NCBI GenBank assembly: GCA_020638675.1
Contig: JACKID010000004.1
Coordinates: 134,001-198,000, forward strand
From: Planctomycetota bacterium
GTDB taxonomy: Bacteria; Planctomycetota; UBA8742; UBA2392
Direction of reading: 5' to 3'
DNA length: 64,000 bases
The translations under genes were made by a program, and so were the position numbers. The notes beneath the pieces were generated by a model. That model was not told where the DNA came from. It saw nothing but the letters and a program-made list of their open reading frames with translations, and did no database searches. Below, one piece after another: positions 25,803 to 35,098 of the stretch (within the stretch, counting starts at the first letter, position 1; each line of letters begins with the position of its first letter).

Positions 25803-27497
25803 ATGAAGTCGGACCTGGAAATCGCGCGCGAAGCCAAACTGGAAAAGATCGAAGACGTTGCCAAGCGCTACGGCATCGAACGCGGCGACCTTGAGCTGTA
25901 CGGCGACGTGAAGGCCAAGGTCAAGCTCAGCATCATCGACCGCCTGAAAGACAGGCCCAACGGCAAATACATCGACATCACGGCGATCAGCCCCACGCCG
26001 CTCGGCGAAGGCAAGACCACCAACACCGTCGGCGTCACGATGGGGCTCACGCACATCGGCAAGAAGGCGGCCTGCTGCATCCGCCAGGCTTCTTTGGGGC
26101 CTGTGTTCGGGATTAAAGGTGGTGCGGCCGGCGGCGGCTTCGCGCAGGTGATTCCGCCCGAAGACCTGAACATTCACCTGACCGGCGACATTCACGCCGT
26201 GCAGGCCGCAAACAACCTCGCCTGCGCGTTCCTCGACAATCACATCAAGTTCGGCAACGCGCTGGGCATCAAAACCGACACCATCGGGCTGCGCCGCGGC
26301 ATGGACATCAACGACCGCGACCTGCGCAACATCATCACGGGCCTCGGCGGCAGCGCCAACGGCACGCCGCGCGAGACCGGCTTCGACATCGCGGTCGCCA
26401 GCGAAGTGATGGCGATCCTTGCGCTGGCCGAAGACATCCACGACATGCGCAGGCGGTTCGGCAAGATGGTCGTGGGCTTCGACAAGAACGGCAAGGGCAT
26501 CACCTGCGAAGACCTGAAGGTCGCGGGCGCGATGACCGCCATCATGCGCGACGCGATCAAGCCGAACATCCTGCAGTGCATCGGCGGGAGTCTCGCATTT
26601 GTGCACGCCGGGCCGTTTGCCAACATCGCGCATGGCAACAGCAGCATCGTCGCCGACCGCGTGGCGCTGAAGGTCGCCGACTACGTTGTCACCGAGTCCG
26701 GCTTCGGCGCGGACATGGGCGCCGAGAAGTTCTTCAACATCAAGTGCCGCGCCAGCGGCATCACGCCGGACGCCGTCGGGCTGGTCGCCACCGTACGCGC
26801 GCTCAAGAACCAGTCCGGCAATTTCAAGGTCAAGCCGGGCAAGCCGCTGCCGGACGGTCTGGTGAAGGAAGACCTGAAGTCGCTTGAAAAGGGCATGCCC
26901 AACCTGACGCGCCACGTGCAGAACTGCGTCAGCTTCGGCGTGCCGGTGGTGGTGGCGATCAACGTCTTCGGCAACGAAACCGAGAACGAACTGGAAATGG
27001 TGCGAAAGGCCGCCATGGCCGCTGGCGCGCACGACTGCGTAATCAGCGAAGTCTTCGCCAAGGGCGGCGAGGGCGGCGCGGCCTTCGCCGAGGCCCTGGT
27101 GAAGGCGTGCGAGCAGCCGTCCAAGTTCCAGTTCACCTACGACGTGAACCTGCCCATCAAGAAGAAGGTCGAGGCGATCGCGCAGAAGATCTACGGCGCG
27201 GCCAAGGTCGAATTCAGCGCGGACGCCGCCAAGCGCATCAAGAGCTTTGAGGATGCGGGCTTCGGCAACCTGCCGGTCTGCATGGCCAAGACGCAGTACA
27301 GCTTCAGCCACGACGCCGGCCTGCTGGGCGCGCCCTCCGGCTTCACGCTGCCGATCAAGGACGCACGCCTCAGCGCAGGCGCGGGCTTCGTCTACATGCT
27401 GTGCGGCGACATGATGACCATGCCCGGGCTCGCCAAGAAACCCGGCGGCGAAAACATCGACATCGACAAAGAAGGCAACATCATCGGCATGTTCTAG
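25803..27497 (+). CDS. fhs: Formate-tetrahydrofolate ligase
   Basis: The product has 564 residues, normal for the family. It joins formate to tetrahydrofolate with ATP, giving 10-formyl-THF for purine synthesis and C1 metabolism (also the second step of the methyl branch of the Wood-Ljungdahl pathway). The ATP-binding PTPLGEGKTT loop is at residues 64-73. Other conserved blocks include QASLGPVFGIKGGAAGGG, HLTGDIHAV and GGSLAFVHAGPFANIAHG. The ATG at 25803 with GGAG seven bases upstream is preferred over the TTG at 25785. No folD or CODH genes adjoin, so nothing here says which direction it runs. Confidence 0.97.
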   Translation: MKSDLEIAREAKLEKIEDVAKRYGIERGDLELYGDVKAKVKLSIIDRLKDRPNGKYIDITAISPTPLGEGKTTNTVGVTMGLTHIGKKAACCIRQASLGPVFGIKGGAAGGGFAQVIPPEDLNIHLTGDIHAVQAANNLACAFLDNHIKFGNALGIKTDTIGLRRGMDINDRDLRNIITGLGGSANGTPRETGFDIAVASEVMAILALAEDIHDMRRRFGKMVVGFDKNGKGITCEDLKVAGAMTAIMRDAIKPNILQCIGGSLAFVHAGPFANIAHGNSSIVADRVALKVADYVVTESGFGADMGAEKFFNIKCRASGITPDAVGLVATVRALKNQSGNFKVKPGKPLPDGLVKEDLKSLEKGMPNLTRHVQNCVSFGVPVVVAINVFGNETENELEMVRKAAMAAGAHDCVISEVFAKGGEGGAAFAEALVKACEQPSKFQFTYDVNLPIKKKVEAIAQKIYGAAKVEFSADAAKRIKSFEDAGFGNLPVCMAKTQYSFSHDAGLLGAPSGFTLPIKDARLSAGAGFVYMLCGDMMTMPGLAKKPGGENIDIDKEGNIIGMF

Positions 27498-27562
27498 GTC
27501 TGGTGCGGGCTGCCGGGCCCACGCCCCAATTGCATCACGCCAGTGCCCGACTTCTGCCGCTG

Positions 27563-29431
27563 TCAGCGCGTGAAGTCTACGGTCATGGCTGCCGCGGCAG
27601 TGAATGTTCGCGTCTGCGCCGATCCGAAATCGGGCTTGAACTCGACTGTGTACTCCCCCGGGATTAGGTACGCGACCCTGAACGGCGCGCCCCATAAGCG
27701 TTCGGTGCCGATCATACGGCCTCTGGACTCTAGCGCGCCATCGCCGTCATACGGGGGGAACATGAACTTGACCGCCACCAACTCGGGGACCTCGACGCGT
27801 GCTGTAGAGCCCGGCTTCAATTCCACCAAGCGTGAAACCGATCCGCCTCCGAATACACGGCTGCTCTCAATGTGCAGCTCCCATTTCCCCGGCTGAACCG
27901 CAGTAGTCGTGTCGAAGGAGAGGGCAACGTCCTGCCCGGACCTCATTCGCAAGGTGGCCCGAATCGAACTCGACAGCGTGTATCCAAGCCCCTCGCTCGG
28001 GAAATGCACGATGCACGGACGCTGGAACTGGACGTCGATCGTCGCCCCCGATCCGACACTTCCCTCCACGGACACACTCCCCCACGCACTGTGGCTGACT
28101 ATCAACCCCGTTGCCGTTTCGAGCCGCTGCCCAGACGGTGCCTGAATCAACCAGGGCCCGCCGGGCTTGATCCAAAGAATACTCGCGCTGGTGGAGTACT
28201 TGGACTGGTATCGGACACTGAGCGTCTCACCAGCACCCGGTGCCGACGCGTCCGACGTGACGACGCAACAGTCCGCAGCTGCGGGCTCCGGCACTGTCAG
28301 CACGAACTTCTGCCGTCCGCCAGAGTAGTTGACCTCCAGTTTTGTAATTTCACGGTCGAGGCAGACAAGGACAACGCGGTACTCGCCTATCGGCATGTCG
28401 ATCCGTGCCCAAACACCTGCCCGCTCGCAGAAGGACAGCGGTGCCTGTTTCAGCATGGTGCCTTCGGTGGTCTTGCGACCTTCCGACTCCGGAACCTGAG
28501 CCAGCAGTTCAAACTCTGTAGAAAGCGATGCGCCGGAAAACTCGACTGATATCTCCAGGCGCGGCAGTTCCTTGAGCCGTAGACGAATCGTCCCACCGGC
28601 GGGCGATACGTCGAATTCGACAGGATCACTCCGCAGCCCAAAATCGGCATTCCATGCGGTGAATGTCTGCAGACCGGGCAAGAACTTCGCGTTCCCCAGC
28701 GTGCGTGCGTCAAAAGTACGGCCGATGCGTTCGCCAACCGCGCAGGTCACGAGCAAGGTTCCCGGCTTGGCAATCGCGTCGGTGTATTCGAGTTCGACGC
28801 GTACGGGGTAGAGCAGCGTTGCCGTCCAATTGATGATATCGCCCGGCACCCCTACCACACGCCAAGCGCGTACCATGGAGCCATCGGAGAGAAGGTCGTA
28901 GTCATCCGAAACCGCCTGCAACTGGATTTCGGTGTCCGGCAGGCTTCCAAATGCGTATGCGCCCTCGCGGTCAGTGCGGGTCTGGCGCCGGCAGATCGAC
29001 TTCCATAGAGGATGCGTCCTGCCCTGCGAAACTGCTTGGAAGAAGCTCGTCCAATTCGCGCTGGAGATAGAGAGTGGATACCCGAACTCATCGTTCAGGG
29101 CCCAATACGCATATACTTGTATGCCGGGTACCGGGTCTCCCGTTTCGTCCAGCACGACACCGCTGATACGTGGGCCGGTGACGGGTTCGATCTCGCTGAC
29201 TGAGTCCGTCAGTTGGAGCGGCTCCGCGCTCGACGGCTTGGTCTCGATGGACACGCGAGGGACCAGAGGCTCATCGGAACGGGTGTCAGTAGTTCGGCCC
29301 ACCTCGCTCGGCGCAAACGACTGCCGCCCCCGCGCATCGCTCAGAACAAAGAACGAGACTAACGCGCCCGCAATCAGAACTGCGGCGATCACGATGTAGG
29401 CTCGGCGGCGCATGCTGTTCCACTCATTCAT
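27563..29431 (-). CDS. Membrane-anchored protein with carboxypeptidase-regulatory-like domain
   Basis: The product has about 622 residues. The start is placed at the ATG at 29431; another in-frame ATG at 29413 lies immediately before the arginine-rich membrane anchor (MRRRAYIVIAAVLIAGALVS) and is also possible. Outside the membrane, residues about 90-180 contain an ISGVVLDETGDPVPGIQVYA segment typical of carboxypeptidase-regulatory/transthyretin-like beta domains, followed by several more beta-sandwich-like domains. Base composition is less GC-rich than the neighbours. It is probably a cell-surface protein. It follows the small membrane-protein gene (29484-29900) by 52 bases and may share its transcript. 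Confidence 0.65.
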   Translation of the reverse strand: MNEWNSMRRRAYIVIAAVLIAGALVSFFVLSDARGRQSFAPSEVGRTTDTRSDEPLVPRVSIETKPSSAEPLQLTDSVSEIEPVTGPRISGVVLDETGDPVPGIQVYAYWALNDEFGYPLSISSANWTSFFQAVSQGRTHPLWKSICRRQTRTDREGAYAFGSLPDTEIQLQAVSDDYDLLSDGSMVRAWRVVGVPGDIINWTATLLYPVRVELEYTDAIAKPGTLLVTCAVGERIGRTFDARTLGNAKFLPGLQTFTAWNADFGLRSDPVEFDVSPAGGTIRLRLKELPRLEISVEFSGASLSTEFELLAQVPESEGRKTTEGTMLKQAPLSFCERAGVWARIDMPIGEYRVVLVCLDREITKLEVNYSGGRQKFVLTVPEPAAADCCVVTSDASAPGAGETLSVRYQSKYSTSASILWIKPGGPWLIQAPSGQRLETATGLIVSHSAWGSVSVEGSVGSGATIDVQFQRPCIVHFPSEGLGYTLSSSIRATLRMRSGQDVALSFDTTTAVQPGKWELHIESSRVFGGGSVSRLVELKPGSTARVEVPELVAVKFMFPPYDGDGALESRGRMIGTERLWGAPFRVAYLIPGEYTVEFKPDFGSAQTRTFTAAAAMTVDFTR

Positions 29432-29483
29432 CCTAGCAGCTCGGCGTGGGCAAATGATCTGCTCTCTTCCGTGCCTGGAGCAT

Positions 29484-29900
29484 CTACCACCTTCGACGCA
29501 TGGACTGGGATCGCGTATGACCCGCGCTTCTGGGCGGATGATGATCGGCCCGGCCTCGACCGAGTTGCTGGCTTTGACTGCCAATACTGCCGGGGTCAGT
29601 GGCATTCTGAGCGATATCCTTGAGAGTGAGGTCGGCTGGAAATCGATGTTTGTGCTCGGGCTGATTGCTGGCGGCGTCGGGGCTATCCTCCACGGGCTTG
29701 TCCTGTACGCCCGTCGACGGTGGCGCCGGCTTGTCGCCGGGAATCGGCACATCGCCTGTGCAGGGCAGATTCGCCCCTTCTACAGGCGCAGGCGTCGGCG
29801 TGCGAAGGCGCTCTTCGGATCGATCCCCCAGCAGGTAGCCCGCCAGCCCGCCGAACATCAGTGCCAGCGCGACAATTCCAAGCCAGTGGGTCGTACGCAT
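29484..29900 (-). CDS. Small membrane-anchored protein, C terminus read from antisense of a pseudogene
   Basis: The product has 138 residues. It has a good GGAG site and a single N-terminal membrane anchor (residues about 6-24, LGIVALALMFGGLAGYLLG), then a Pro-rich spacer. From about residue 68 the frame runs through DNA that is the antisense of a decayed yeeE-like copy (29500-29693), so the tail is probably not an evolved domain. The original gene was likely cut and extended by that event. Function unknown. Confidence 0.5.
   Translation of the reverse strand: MRTTHWLGIVALALMFGGLAGYLLGDRSEERLRTPTPAPVEGANLPCTGDVPIPGDKPAPPSTGVQDKPVEDSPDAASNQPEHKHRFPADLTLKDIAQNATDPGSIGSQSQQLGRGRADHHPPRSAGHTRSQSMRRRW
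29500..29693 (+). pseudogene. Decayed partial copy of the YeeE/YedE-type transporter gene
   Basis: Translated fragments match the intact gene at 30068: it opens M-D-W-D-R-V then stops; after a frame change it reads MIGPASTELLALTANTAGVS, then GILSDILES, and ends SMFVLGLIAGGVGAI. The intact gene has MIGAAAASLLALTGKTAGIS and LAFVLGLIAGGVAL. The last two thirds of the gene are missing, including the conserved Cys-rich motif. It lies on the opposite strand to, and overlaps, the gene at 29484-29900. Confidence 0.75.
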
Positions 29901-30067
29901 GTCTCTACTCCGTTAGTACCACACTCGCGATTCACTTGGCTGCCATTGTAACGACCGTGCGGCAGCATAGATGGCACGCTGCCGATGGCTTCGGACGATC
30001 TTGGGGCTCGCATGGGCTTCACAGCCTCACGGCGGTTGCCAGAATCTCTTCTGGGCAAGGAGCACGC

Positions 30068-30493
30068 ATGGATTGGGAAACGTGGGGCCTGGCGGCGGTC
30101 GGCGGGCTGATGATTGGCGCGGCGGCGGCTTCGCTGCTGGCGCTGACCGGAAAGACGGCCGGCATCAGCGGCATCCTTGACGGCGTCGTGCGCGGCGAGA
30201 AATTTGAATTCACCTGGAAGCTGGCGTTTGTGCTGGGGCTGATCGCGGGCGGCGTTGCGCTGGTGTTTGTGCTGCCGGGCAACATCGCGACGCAGGGCCT
30301 GCGATCTCTGCCGGTGATGGCGCTCGCCGGGCTGCTGGTCGGATTTGGCACGCGCATGGGCGGCGGCTGCACCAGCGGCCACGGCGTGTGCGGCATCGGG
30401 CGCCTGAACGTGCGCTCGATCGTCGGTACGGTCACGTTCATTGCCGCTGGCGCGATTACCGTCGTCGTCGCGCGCTTGATCGGGGGCGCGTAA
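30068..30493 (+). CDS. YeeE/YedE-type (TsuA-like) transporter, first half
   Basis: The product has 141 residues with about four membrane helices. The conserved GGGCTSGHGVCGIGRL motif (residues 98-113; C101 and C108) identifies the YeeE/YedE family, whose characterised members import thiosulfate or related sulfur compounds through paired Cys residues. Full-length members carry two such halves; here the second half is a separate gene starting inside this stop codon (TAATG). AAGGAG precedes the ATG. A damaged copy of its 5' part sits about 0.5 kb upstream. Transport of a reduced sulfur species across the inner membrane is the likely job. Confidence 0.85.
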   Translation: MDWETWGLAAVGGLMIGAAAASLLALTGKTAGISGILDGVVRGEKFEFTWKLAFVLGLIAGGVALVFVLPGNIATQGLRSLPVMALAGLLVGFGTRMGGGCTSGHGVCGIGRLNVRSIVGTVTFIAAGAITVVVARLIGGA

Positions 30494-30942
30494 TGGGCAA
30501 ACCGCTGATCGGTTTCCTGTGCGGGCTGCTGTTCGCCTTCGGTCTCGGGCTCGCGCAGATGACCGAGCCCAGCCGCGTGATCGGCTTCCTTGACTTCTTT
30601 GGTCACTGGGACCCGACCCTGATGTTCGTCATGGGCGGCGCGATCGCCTTCTACATGCCGGTGTGGTACGTGCTGCGCGGGCGCAAGGCGCCCATCGGCG
30701 GCAAGATCATCCCGAAGAAGCTGGCCGGCCACGTCGATACAAGACTCATCGCCGGCGCGAGCATCTTCGGTATCGGCTGGGGAACGGCCGGCGTGTGCCC
30801 CGGCCCGGGCATCGTGCTGCTCGGGCGCGGCAACGTGGATTTCATCGTGTTCGTCGGCTGCATGATCGCGGGCATGCTGCTGTACGCGCTCGTCGGCAAG
30901 CCCAAAGCCAGCCCGCAGGTCAGGGCCGCCGCCCAGTCCTAG
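30493..30942 (+). CDS. YeeE/YedE-type transporter, second half (DUF6691-like)
   Basis: The product has 149 residues with about four membrane helices. The motif GIGWGTAGVCPGPGIVLLG (residues 93-111, C102) is the hallmark of the DUF6691 partner of split YeeE/YedE transporters. Its ATG overlaps the stop of the first half, implying translational coupling and 1:1 assembly. A hairpin terminator follows at 30956. Confidence 0.85.
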   Translation: MGKPLIGFLCGLLFAFGLGLAQMTEPSRVIGFLDFFGHWDPTLMFVMGGAIAFYMPVWYVLRGRKAPIGGKIIPKKLAGHVDTRLIAGASIFGIGWGTAGVCPGPGIVLLGRGNVDFIVFVGCMIAGMLLYALVGKPKASPQVRAAAQS

Positions 30943-30955
30943 GCAAACAACGGCC

Positions 30956-30978
30956 GCGGCGTCCTTTGTAGACGCCGC
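30956..30978. terminator. Hairpin terminator after the transporter operon
   Basis: An 8-bp stem GCGGCGTC / GACGCCGC with a 7-base loop is followed on the plus strand by a T-rich GTTCGTTTTAA. It also lies just before the stop of the convergent VOC gene. Confidence 0.7.
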
Positions 30979-30994
30979 AGCCTGTTCGTTTTAA

Positions 30995-31783
30995 CTAGCC
31001 CATTTGCGCGGGCTGCATGATGGCAACGACCGCGTTGGTCGGGTCGCTGATCTGGCTGAAGCGACCGACGTTCGGCACTTCCATCGGCGGGAAGATGACG
31101 TGGCCGCCGGCGGCCTCGACGTCCTTGCAGCTCTTCTCAATGTCCGTGACGTGAATGTAGCCGGTCCAGTTGTCGGGCACTTCCTTGGGCACATCCGGGG
31201 GCATGGTCATGCCGCCGCCCGCGTTGCCGTTCTTGCTCCGGAACAGCGTGTAGGTGCCGCCCGGCATGGGCATTTCTTCGGGCTTCCAGCCGATCAACTC
31301 GGTATAGAAGGCGCGTGACTTGGCGAAGTCGCGGCTCATCAACTCGACCCACAGGAAGTGGCCGGGCTCGGCGCAGGGCACCTCCGTCGCGTGCTGCTTC
31401 AGCGTGATCAGGTTGATGAACGCGCCGGTGGGGTCTTTCAGCGCCGCAAAGCGCCCGACTTCGGGCACGTCGCTCGGCCCGTTCATCACCTCGGCCCCGA
31501 GGCTCTTGGCGCGCTCGACGCTCTTGTCGCAGTCCTCGACGTCGATGTAGTAGCCCCAGCAGGAAGGCATACCGCCGAACTCGGGCTTGCTGATGTCCAT
31601 CGCGCCGCCGACGGCCTTGTCGCCGAGCAGGATCATGTTGTAGCCGCCCATTTCTCCGTGCGGCACGAAGTTCCAGCCGAGTACCTTCTTGTAGAAGTCG
31701 CCGGCCTTCTTCAGGTCATTCGTGTACAGCTCGTTCCAGCAGAAGCTCCCGACTCCGTAAGCGGGCTTGGGTTGTTCCGACAT
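30995..31783 (-). CDS. Two-domain VOC (glyoxalase-like) protein
   Basis: The product has 262 residues made of two vicinal-oxygen-chelate modules (about 8-130 and 140-258). Each begins with a W-x-E-L-x-(T/S)-x-D-x-x-K/A-x-x-x-F-Y-x-x-x-x-G-W segment (CWNELYTNDLKKAGDFYKKV, LWVELMSRDFAKSRAFYTEL). This matches the actinorhodin-hydroxylase-like subgroup often annotated as a VOC family protein. Metal ligands are not all obvious, so the enzymatic role is unknown; detoxification or antibiotic binding are usual guesses. It is cytoplasmic. Confidence 0.85.
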   Translation of the reverse strand: MSEQPKPAYGVGSFCWNELYTNDLKKAGDFYKKVLGWNFVPHGEMGGYNMILLGDKAVGGAMDISKPEFGGMPSCWGYYIDVEDCDKSVERAKSLGAEVMNGPSDVPEVGRFAALKDPTGAFINLITLKQHATEVPCAEPGHFLWVELMSRDFAKSRAFYTELIGWKPEEMPMPGGTYTLFRSKNGNAGGGMTMPPDVPKEVPDNWTGYIHVTDIEKSCKDVEAAGGHVIFPPMEVPNVGRFSQISDPTNAVVAIMQPAQMG

Positions 31784-31936
31784 CTCTTCTCCTTTTCAGT
31801 GTCTGTGTTGCTTATACAACCACAGCGGTTGCCGGGTAGCGAAACCCGCGCCTTCACCAAACTTGTACAGGGACGTGCGACAGGCGCGCCGGGATACGAA
31901 AAATCCGGGCATCCGTTTCAAATGGTAGGCTTGGGC

Positions 31937-32272
31937 ATGCCCCACCCGTCCACCATCTGGATTTGCGTGTTCGGCGCGCTGTTTGTCTGGTGCTTCGGCA
32001 TGCTGGCGACGCTGCACTCGGCCGCGAAACGCTCCTGCGAGCACGGCCCCGCCTGGCTGCTGGCCCCCACGCTCTGGCCGCTGATCTGGCCGCTGTGGCT
32101 GTGGGTCCTGTGGCGCGAGCGCCGCGAACGCCTGTGGTATGACTCGCTCGATCACCCGGCCGACGTCAGCACCGAGCCGCTGCAACTGGTGCCCGCCGGA
32201 ACCCTCTACGGCTCGCCGCTGCCGGCCGGAAGCCTCCTCGCACCGGACATCCTCGCCGCGCCGTACCGCTAA
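31937..32272 (+). CDS. Small two-helix membrane protein
   Basis: The product has 111 residues. Two hydrophobic helices are visible (IWICVFGALFVWCFGMLATL and LLAPTLWPLIWPLWLWVLW), followed by an Arg-rich turn and a soluble tail. The start could be the ATG at 31922 or 31937; the latter has AGG at a suitable distance. The stop abuts the end of the convergent sigma-factor gene at 32273. I recognise no family. Confidence 0.55.
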   Translation: MPHPSTIWICVFGALFVWCFGMLATLHSAAKRSCEHGPAWLLAPTLWPLIWPLWLWVLWRERRERLWYDSLDHPADVSTEPLQLVPAGTLYGSPLPAGSLLAPDILAAPYR

Positions 32273-33217
32273 CTACATGGTCGGGTAGCGATAGCCGTTG
32301 TCCACCAGCGGCAGCCCCAGCTCGTTGACCACTTCCGCCAGCGTCTCAGGGCAGAAGTAGTAGTAGCGCAGATCGGCCATGCCGCCGCGGTCGCTGACAA
32401 AGCGCAGCACGTCGCGCACAACGCGCTTGCCCTCGTGCGTGTACCACAGCACCACGATCGGCTCACCGTGGAACTCGCGGCGCTCGGCCTTCGGCTCGCC
32501 GTCTTCGTCGAACACCGTGTGGTGCAGGCTGCCGTCGCGGATCTGGTCGCGCCCGTATTCCTGCACCATGCCGACGACTTCGGCCGTGGCGTCCTCGAGC
32601 ATCAGCGCCGCCAGCGCAGTCAGGTCGCGGGCGTTGAACGCGTCGCACCAGCTGTCCAACAGCGCTGTGTCCACGCGCACGGCCATCGGCTGCTCCGGCA
32701 GCTCTTTCGCCTCTTTCAGCTTGGCGCGCCCGCGGTGCAGCGCCGACTTCACTGCGCCGACCGTCGTCTTCATGTAGCCGGCCGCGTCCTCCAGCGAGAA
32801 ATCGAACACGTCTTTCAACAGCACGGCCGCGCGTTCGGCGGGCGGCAGGGCGCTCGCCAGGCGGGTGATGGCTTCGCGGACCTGCGGGCGTTCGTCGGCG
32901 GGCGGGGCGCCGCTTTCGGCGTCAAAGTGTTCCGGCATGGCGTCCTCACGGGCTTTGCGGGTGACGTCGATCCAGTGGTTGGTGGCGACGCGGAACAGGT
33001 AGGCGCGCGGGTTGTCGACCTGCCAGTGCACGTCGGCCAGCTTGGCGAACGCCTTTAATAGCACGTCCTGCACCAGGTCCTCGGCGTCCCACACGTTGCG
33101 CGTGAGCGAGCGGCAGTAGCGATACAGCTCCGGGCGCAGCGGCTCGATGCTGTTCAGGAATTCGCGGCGCGCCTTGCGCACGACGATGGTGAAGTCCTTG
33201 CTGACGGGCTCGGTCAC
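32273..33217 (-). CDS. RNA polymerase sigma factor with SnoaL-like C-terminal domain
   Basis: The product has 314 residues. Regions 2 and 4 are clear: RSLTRNVWDAEDLVQDVLLK, the NPRAYLFRVATNHWIDVTRK block, and LPPAERAAVLLKDVFDFSLE with its helix-turn-helix. Residues about 195-310 resemble the SnoaL/NTF2-like domain of ECF41/ECF56-type sigma factors (DSWCDAFNARDLTALAALM), which replaces a separate anti-sigma factor and controls the sigma by itself. The start is taken at GTG 33217 because AGGGAG lies six bases upstream; the ATG at 33295 lacks a site. No regulon can be inferred from the window. Confidence 0.85.
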   Translation of the reverse strand: MTEPVSKDFTIVVRKARREFLNSIEPLRPELYRYCRSLTRNVWDAEDLVQDVLLKAFAKLADVHWQVDNPRAYLFRVATNHWIDVTRKAREDAMPEHFDAESGAPPADERPQVREAITRLASALPPAERAAVLLKDVFDFSLEDAAGYMKTTVGAVKSALHRGRAKLKEAKELPEQPMAVRVDTALLDSWCDAFNARDLTALAALMLEDATAEVVGMVQEYGRDQIRDGSLHHTVFDEDGEPKAERREFHGEPIVVLWYTHEGKRVVRDVLRFVSDRGGMADLRYYYFCPETLAEVVNELGLPLVDNGYRYPTM

Positions 33218-33344
33218 GGCTGGCTCCCTGGTTCTGCAACAATGACGCGCAAAGCGGGCGCGAAGATACGCAAAAACCGCCGTGCCCGCACGCATACCGG
33301 TTTCATGCCTGACGAAACCCCGCCTCGTGCGTTAAAGAGGAAGC

Positions 33345-35066
33345 ATGAACGAAGCTGCACCCAACGAATCCTCCGGCACGGCCGTCTGGCTGGTCCCGCT
33401 GATCATCCTGCCGCTGCTGATCGGCGCGCTGGTGGTGGGGTATCTGCTGCTGCCGACGCCGGGTGCGAAGTCGGGCAACGGCGCGGCCAACTCGACACCT
33501 GCCATCCCCAGCCTCGGCTCACGCGGGCACCCGGTTGAGGATTCGCCCAACGAGCCCGCGCCTGCGAACAACGACGAGTCCACGGACCCCAGTGATGGCG
33601 GCGAGGCAGCGGACGGCGGAAGCGAGCCGGAGCCCGAGTACGCCAACACGGAGCGTGAAATCGACATCTGGCTCAGCAACCTCGCGATCGCCACGCGCGC
33701 CAACGACCGGCGCGGGATCGCCTTGCAGCAGGAGATGCTGGGCAAGGCGCGGCCTGACGAGCTGGTCGACCAGCGCGTGCGCAACGCGCTCGACAGCGAA
33801 GTCAGCGCGGTCGTGCGGATCCAGTATTTCCTCGCCTATCACGAAGCGCCCGCGAAGCACGACTGGGCGATGCACGTCTACGACACGCGCACGGCCAAGT
33901 TCATGGGCACCGACGACCAGCTCGCCGGCGGCGAAGCGGAAGAGTTGAAGCTGATCGCCTCGCACCTGTTCGATTCGCTCAGCATCGACTGGCATCGCGA
34001 CGAAGCCGGTGATACGCGCGTCATGGCGCTGCTGCGCAACCTGCTCGATACCGAGAAGCCTGAGTGGCTGCAGGACGTCGCGCTCCAGTGGGCGATCATG
34101 CCGATGATCAAGGACCACCTCGTCAGCTTTGCCCGCGCCGTTGAGCAGGAACTCCGCAACCTGCTGCTGCGCCGTACTGCAGCGCTTGAGCTGCGCGAGT
34201 ATTTCTTCTGGGCGTACGTGCTGACCTTCGATCCGCACACAGGCGTGTTCCTTGAGCTTGCGCGCTCTGAGTGGTGGGACTACGCGTCGGCGCTGCTGCC
34301 GCTCTACGGGCGTCGCACCAAACCCGGCGAGCTGCGCATCGGCGGCGATCCGCTGGACGGCATCCCCGAATGGTCGCTGGAAGTCGCCCGGAGCGAAGAG
34401 CTTCCCAAGCTGTTCGAGCAGTTGCTGCAAGGCACGCTGCCCGCCGAACACAAGCGCCTGCTGATCCAGCGTATCGCGCAGTACAACGTGCCCAACGGGC
34501 GTGCGATGATTGAAGCCGGATTGGCTCGCAAGGACGCCAACTATCCGGACTACCTGACGGCCTTCGGCAGCTTTGCGGCTGACGACGCTGACCTGCAGCG
34601 ACTGACCGCCGCTGCGAACGATCCGGACATCCCGTCCGCTGCCGGCGCCATCGAAGGGCTGCGCCAGAGCAGCCTGAACGCCGCGGACGCGGAGCTGCGC
34701 AAGGTGCTCGAGCAAGGGCTGAACCTCGGCGTGAAGTCGCAGGCGCTGGGTGCCCTGTTGTCGCGTGCGTCGGACAAATCCGCGCTGCTGGAGGAATACC
34801 TGGACCCGAACAAGGACGCCTCGCTGCGCGCGGTCGCCGTCTCGGCCGTGCCGATCGATGACGTCACCCGCCTGCAGCGCGTCGCCGAGGATGACATCTC
34901 GCCGACTGTGCGGCTGGCGGCGGTGAATCGCGTGGGCGGCATCGTGCCCGCGACGTCGCAGGAGCGCAAAGACCTGCACGGCTGGTTCGTGAAGATCAAG
35001 ACGCGCGACAGCTCGCCGGTGATCCGCGCCGCGGCGCGCAAGTACGCCGAAGCCACGGAGGACTAG
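33345..35066 (+). CDS. Membrane-anchored HEAT-repeat protein
   Basis: The product has 573 residues. An N-terminal membrane segment (about 14-36, VWLVPLIILPLLIGALVVGY) is followed by a long Pro/Glu/Asp-rich low-complexity linker (about 40-105). The rest is helical, with HEAT-type repeats toward the end (about 390-570). AGAGGAAG precedes the ATG. No catalytic motif is visible. The gene ends 32 bases before the meaB ATG, so they may share a transcript. Confidence 0.65.
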   Translation: MNEAAPNESSGTAVWLVPLIILPLLIGALVVGYLLLPTPGAKSGNGAANSTPAIPSLGSRGHPVEDSPNEPAPANNDESTDPSDGGEAADGGSEPEPEYANTEREIDIWLSNLAIATRANDRRGIALQQEMLGKARPDELVDQRVRNALDSEVSAVVRIQYFLAYHEAPAKHDWAMHVYDTRTAKFMGTDDQLAGGEAEELKLIASHLFDSLSIDWHRDEAGDTRVMALLRNLLDTEKPEWLQDVALQWAIMPMIKDHLVSFARAVEQELRNLLLRRTAALELREYFFWAYVLTFDPHTGVFLELARSEWWDYASALLPLYGRRTKPGELRIGGDPLDGIPEWSLEVARSEELPKLFEQLLQGTLPAEHKRLLIQRIAQYNVPNGRAMIEAGLARKDANYPDYLTAFGSFAADDADLQRLTAAANDPDIPSAAGAIEGLRQSSLNAADAELRKVLEQGLNLGVKSQALGALLSRASDKSALLEEYLDPNKDASLRAVAVSAVPIDDVTRLQRVAEDDISPTVRLAAVNRVGGIVPATSQERKDLHGWFVKIKTRDSSPVIRAAARKYAEATED

Positions 35067-35098
35067 TGGCGGCTATCCGGCTACGCCATACTGTGGCC

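Noticed and set aside
25773..27695. 640-residue minus-strand open frame opposite fhs
   Set aside because: It is the shadow of a highly conserved gene; its translation is rich in V, D, H, A and R without any domain. Similar long shadows oppose pyk, the M48 gene and the TPR genes.
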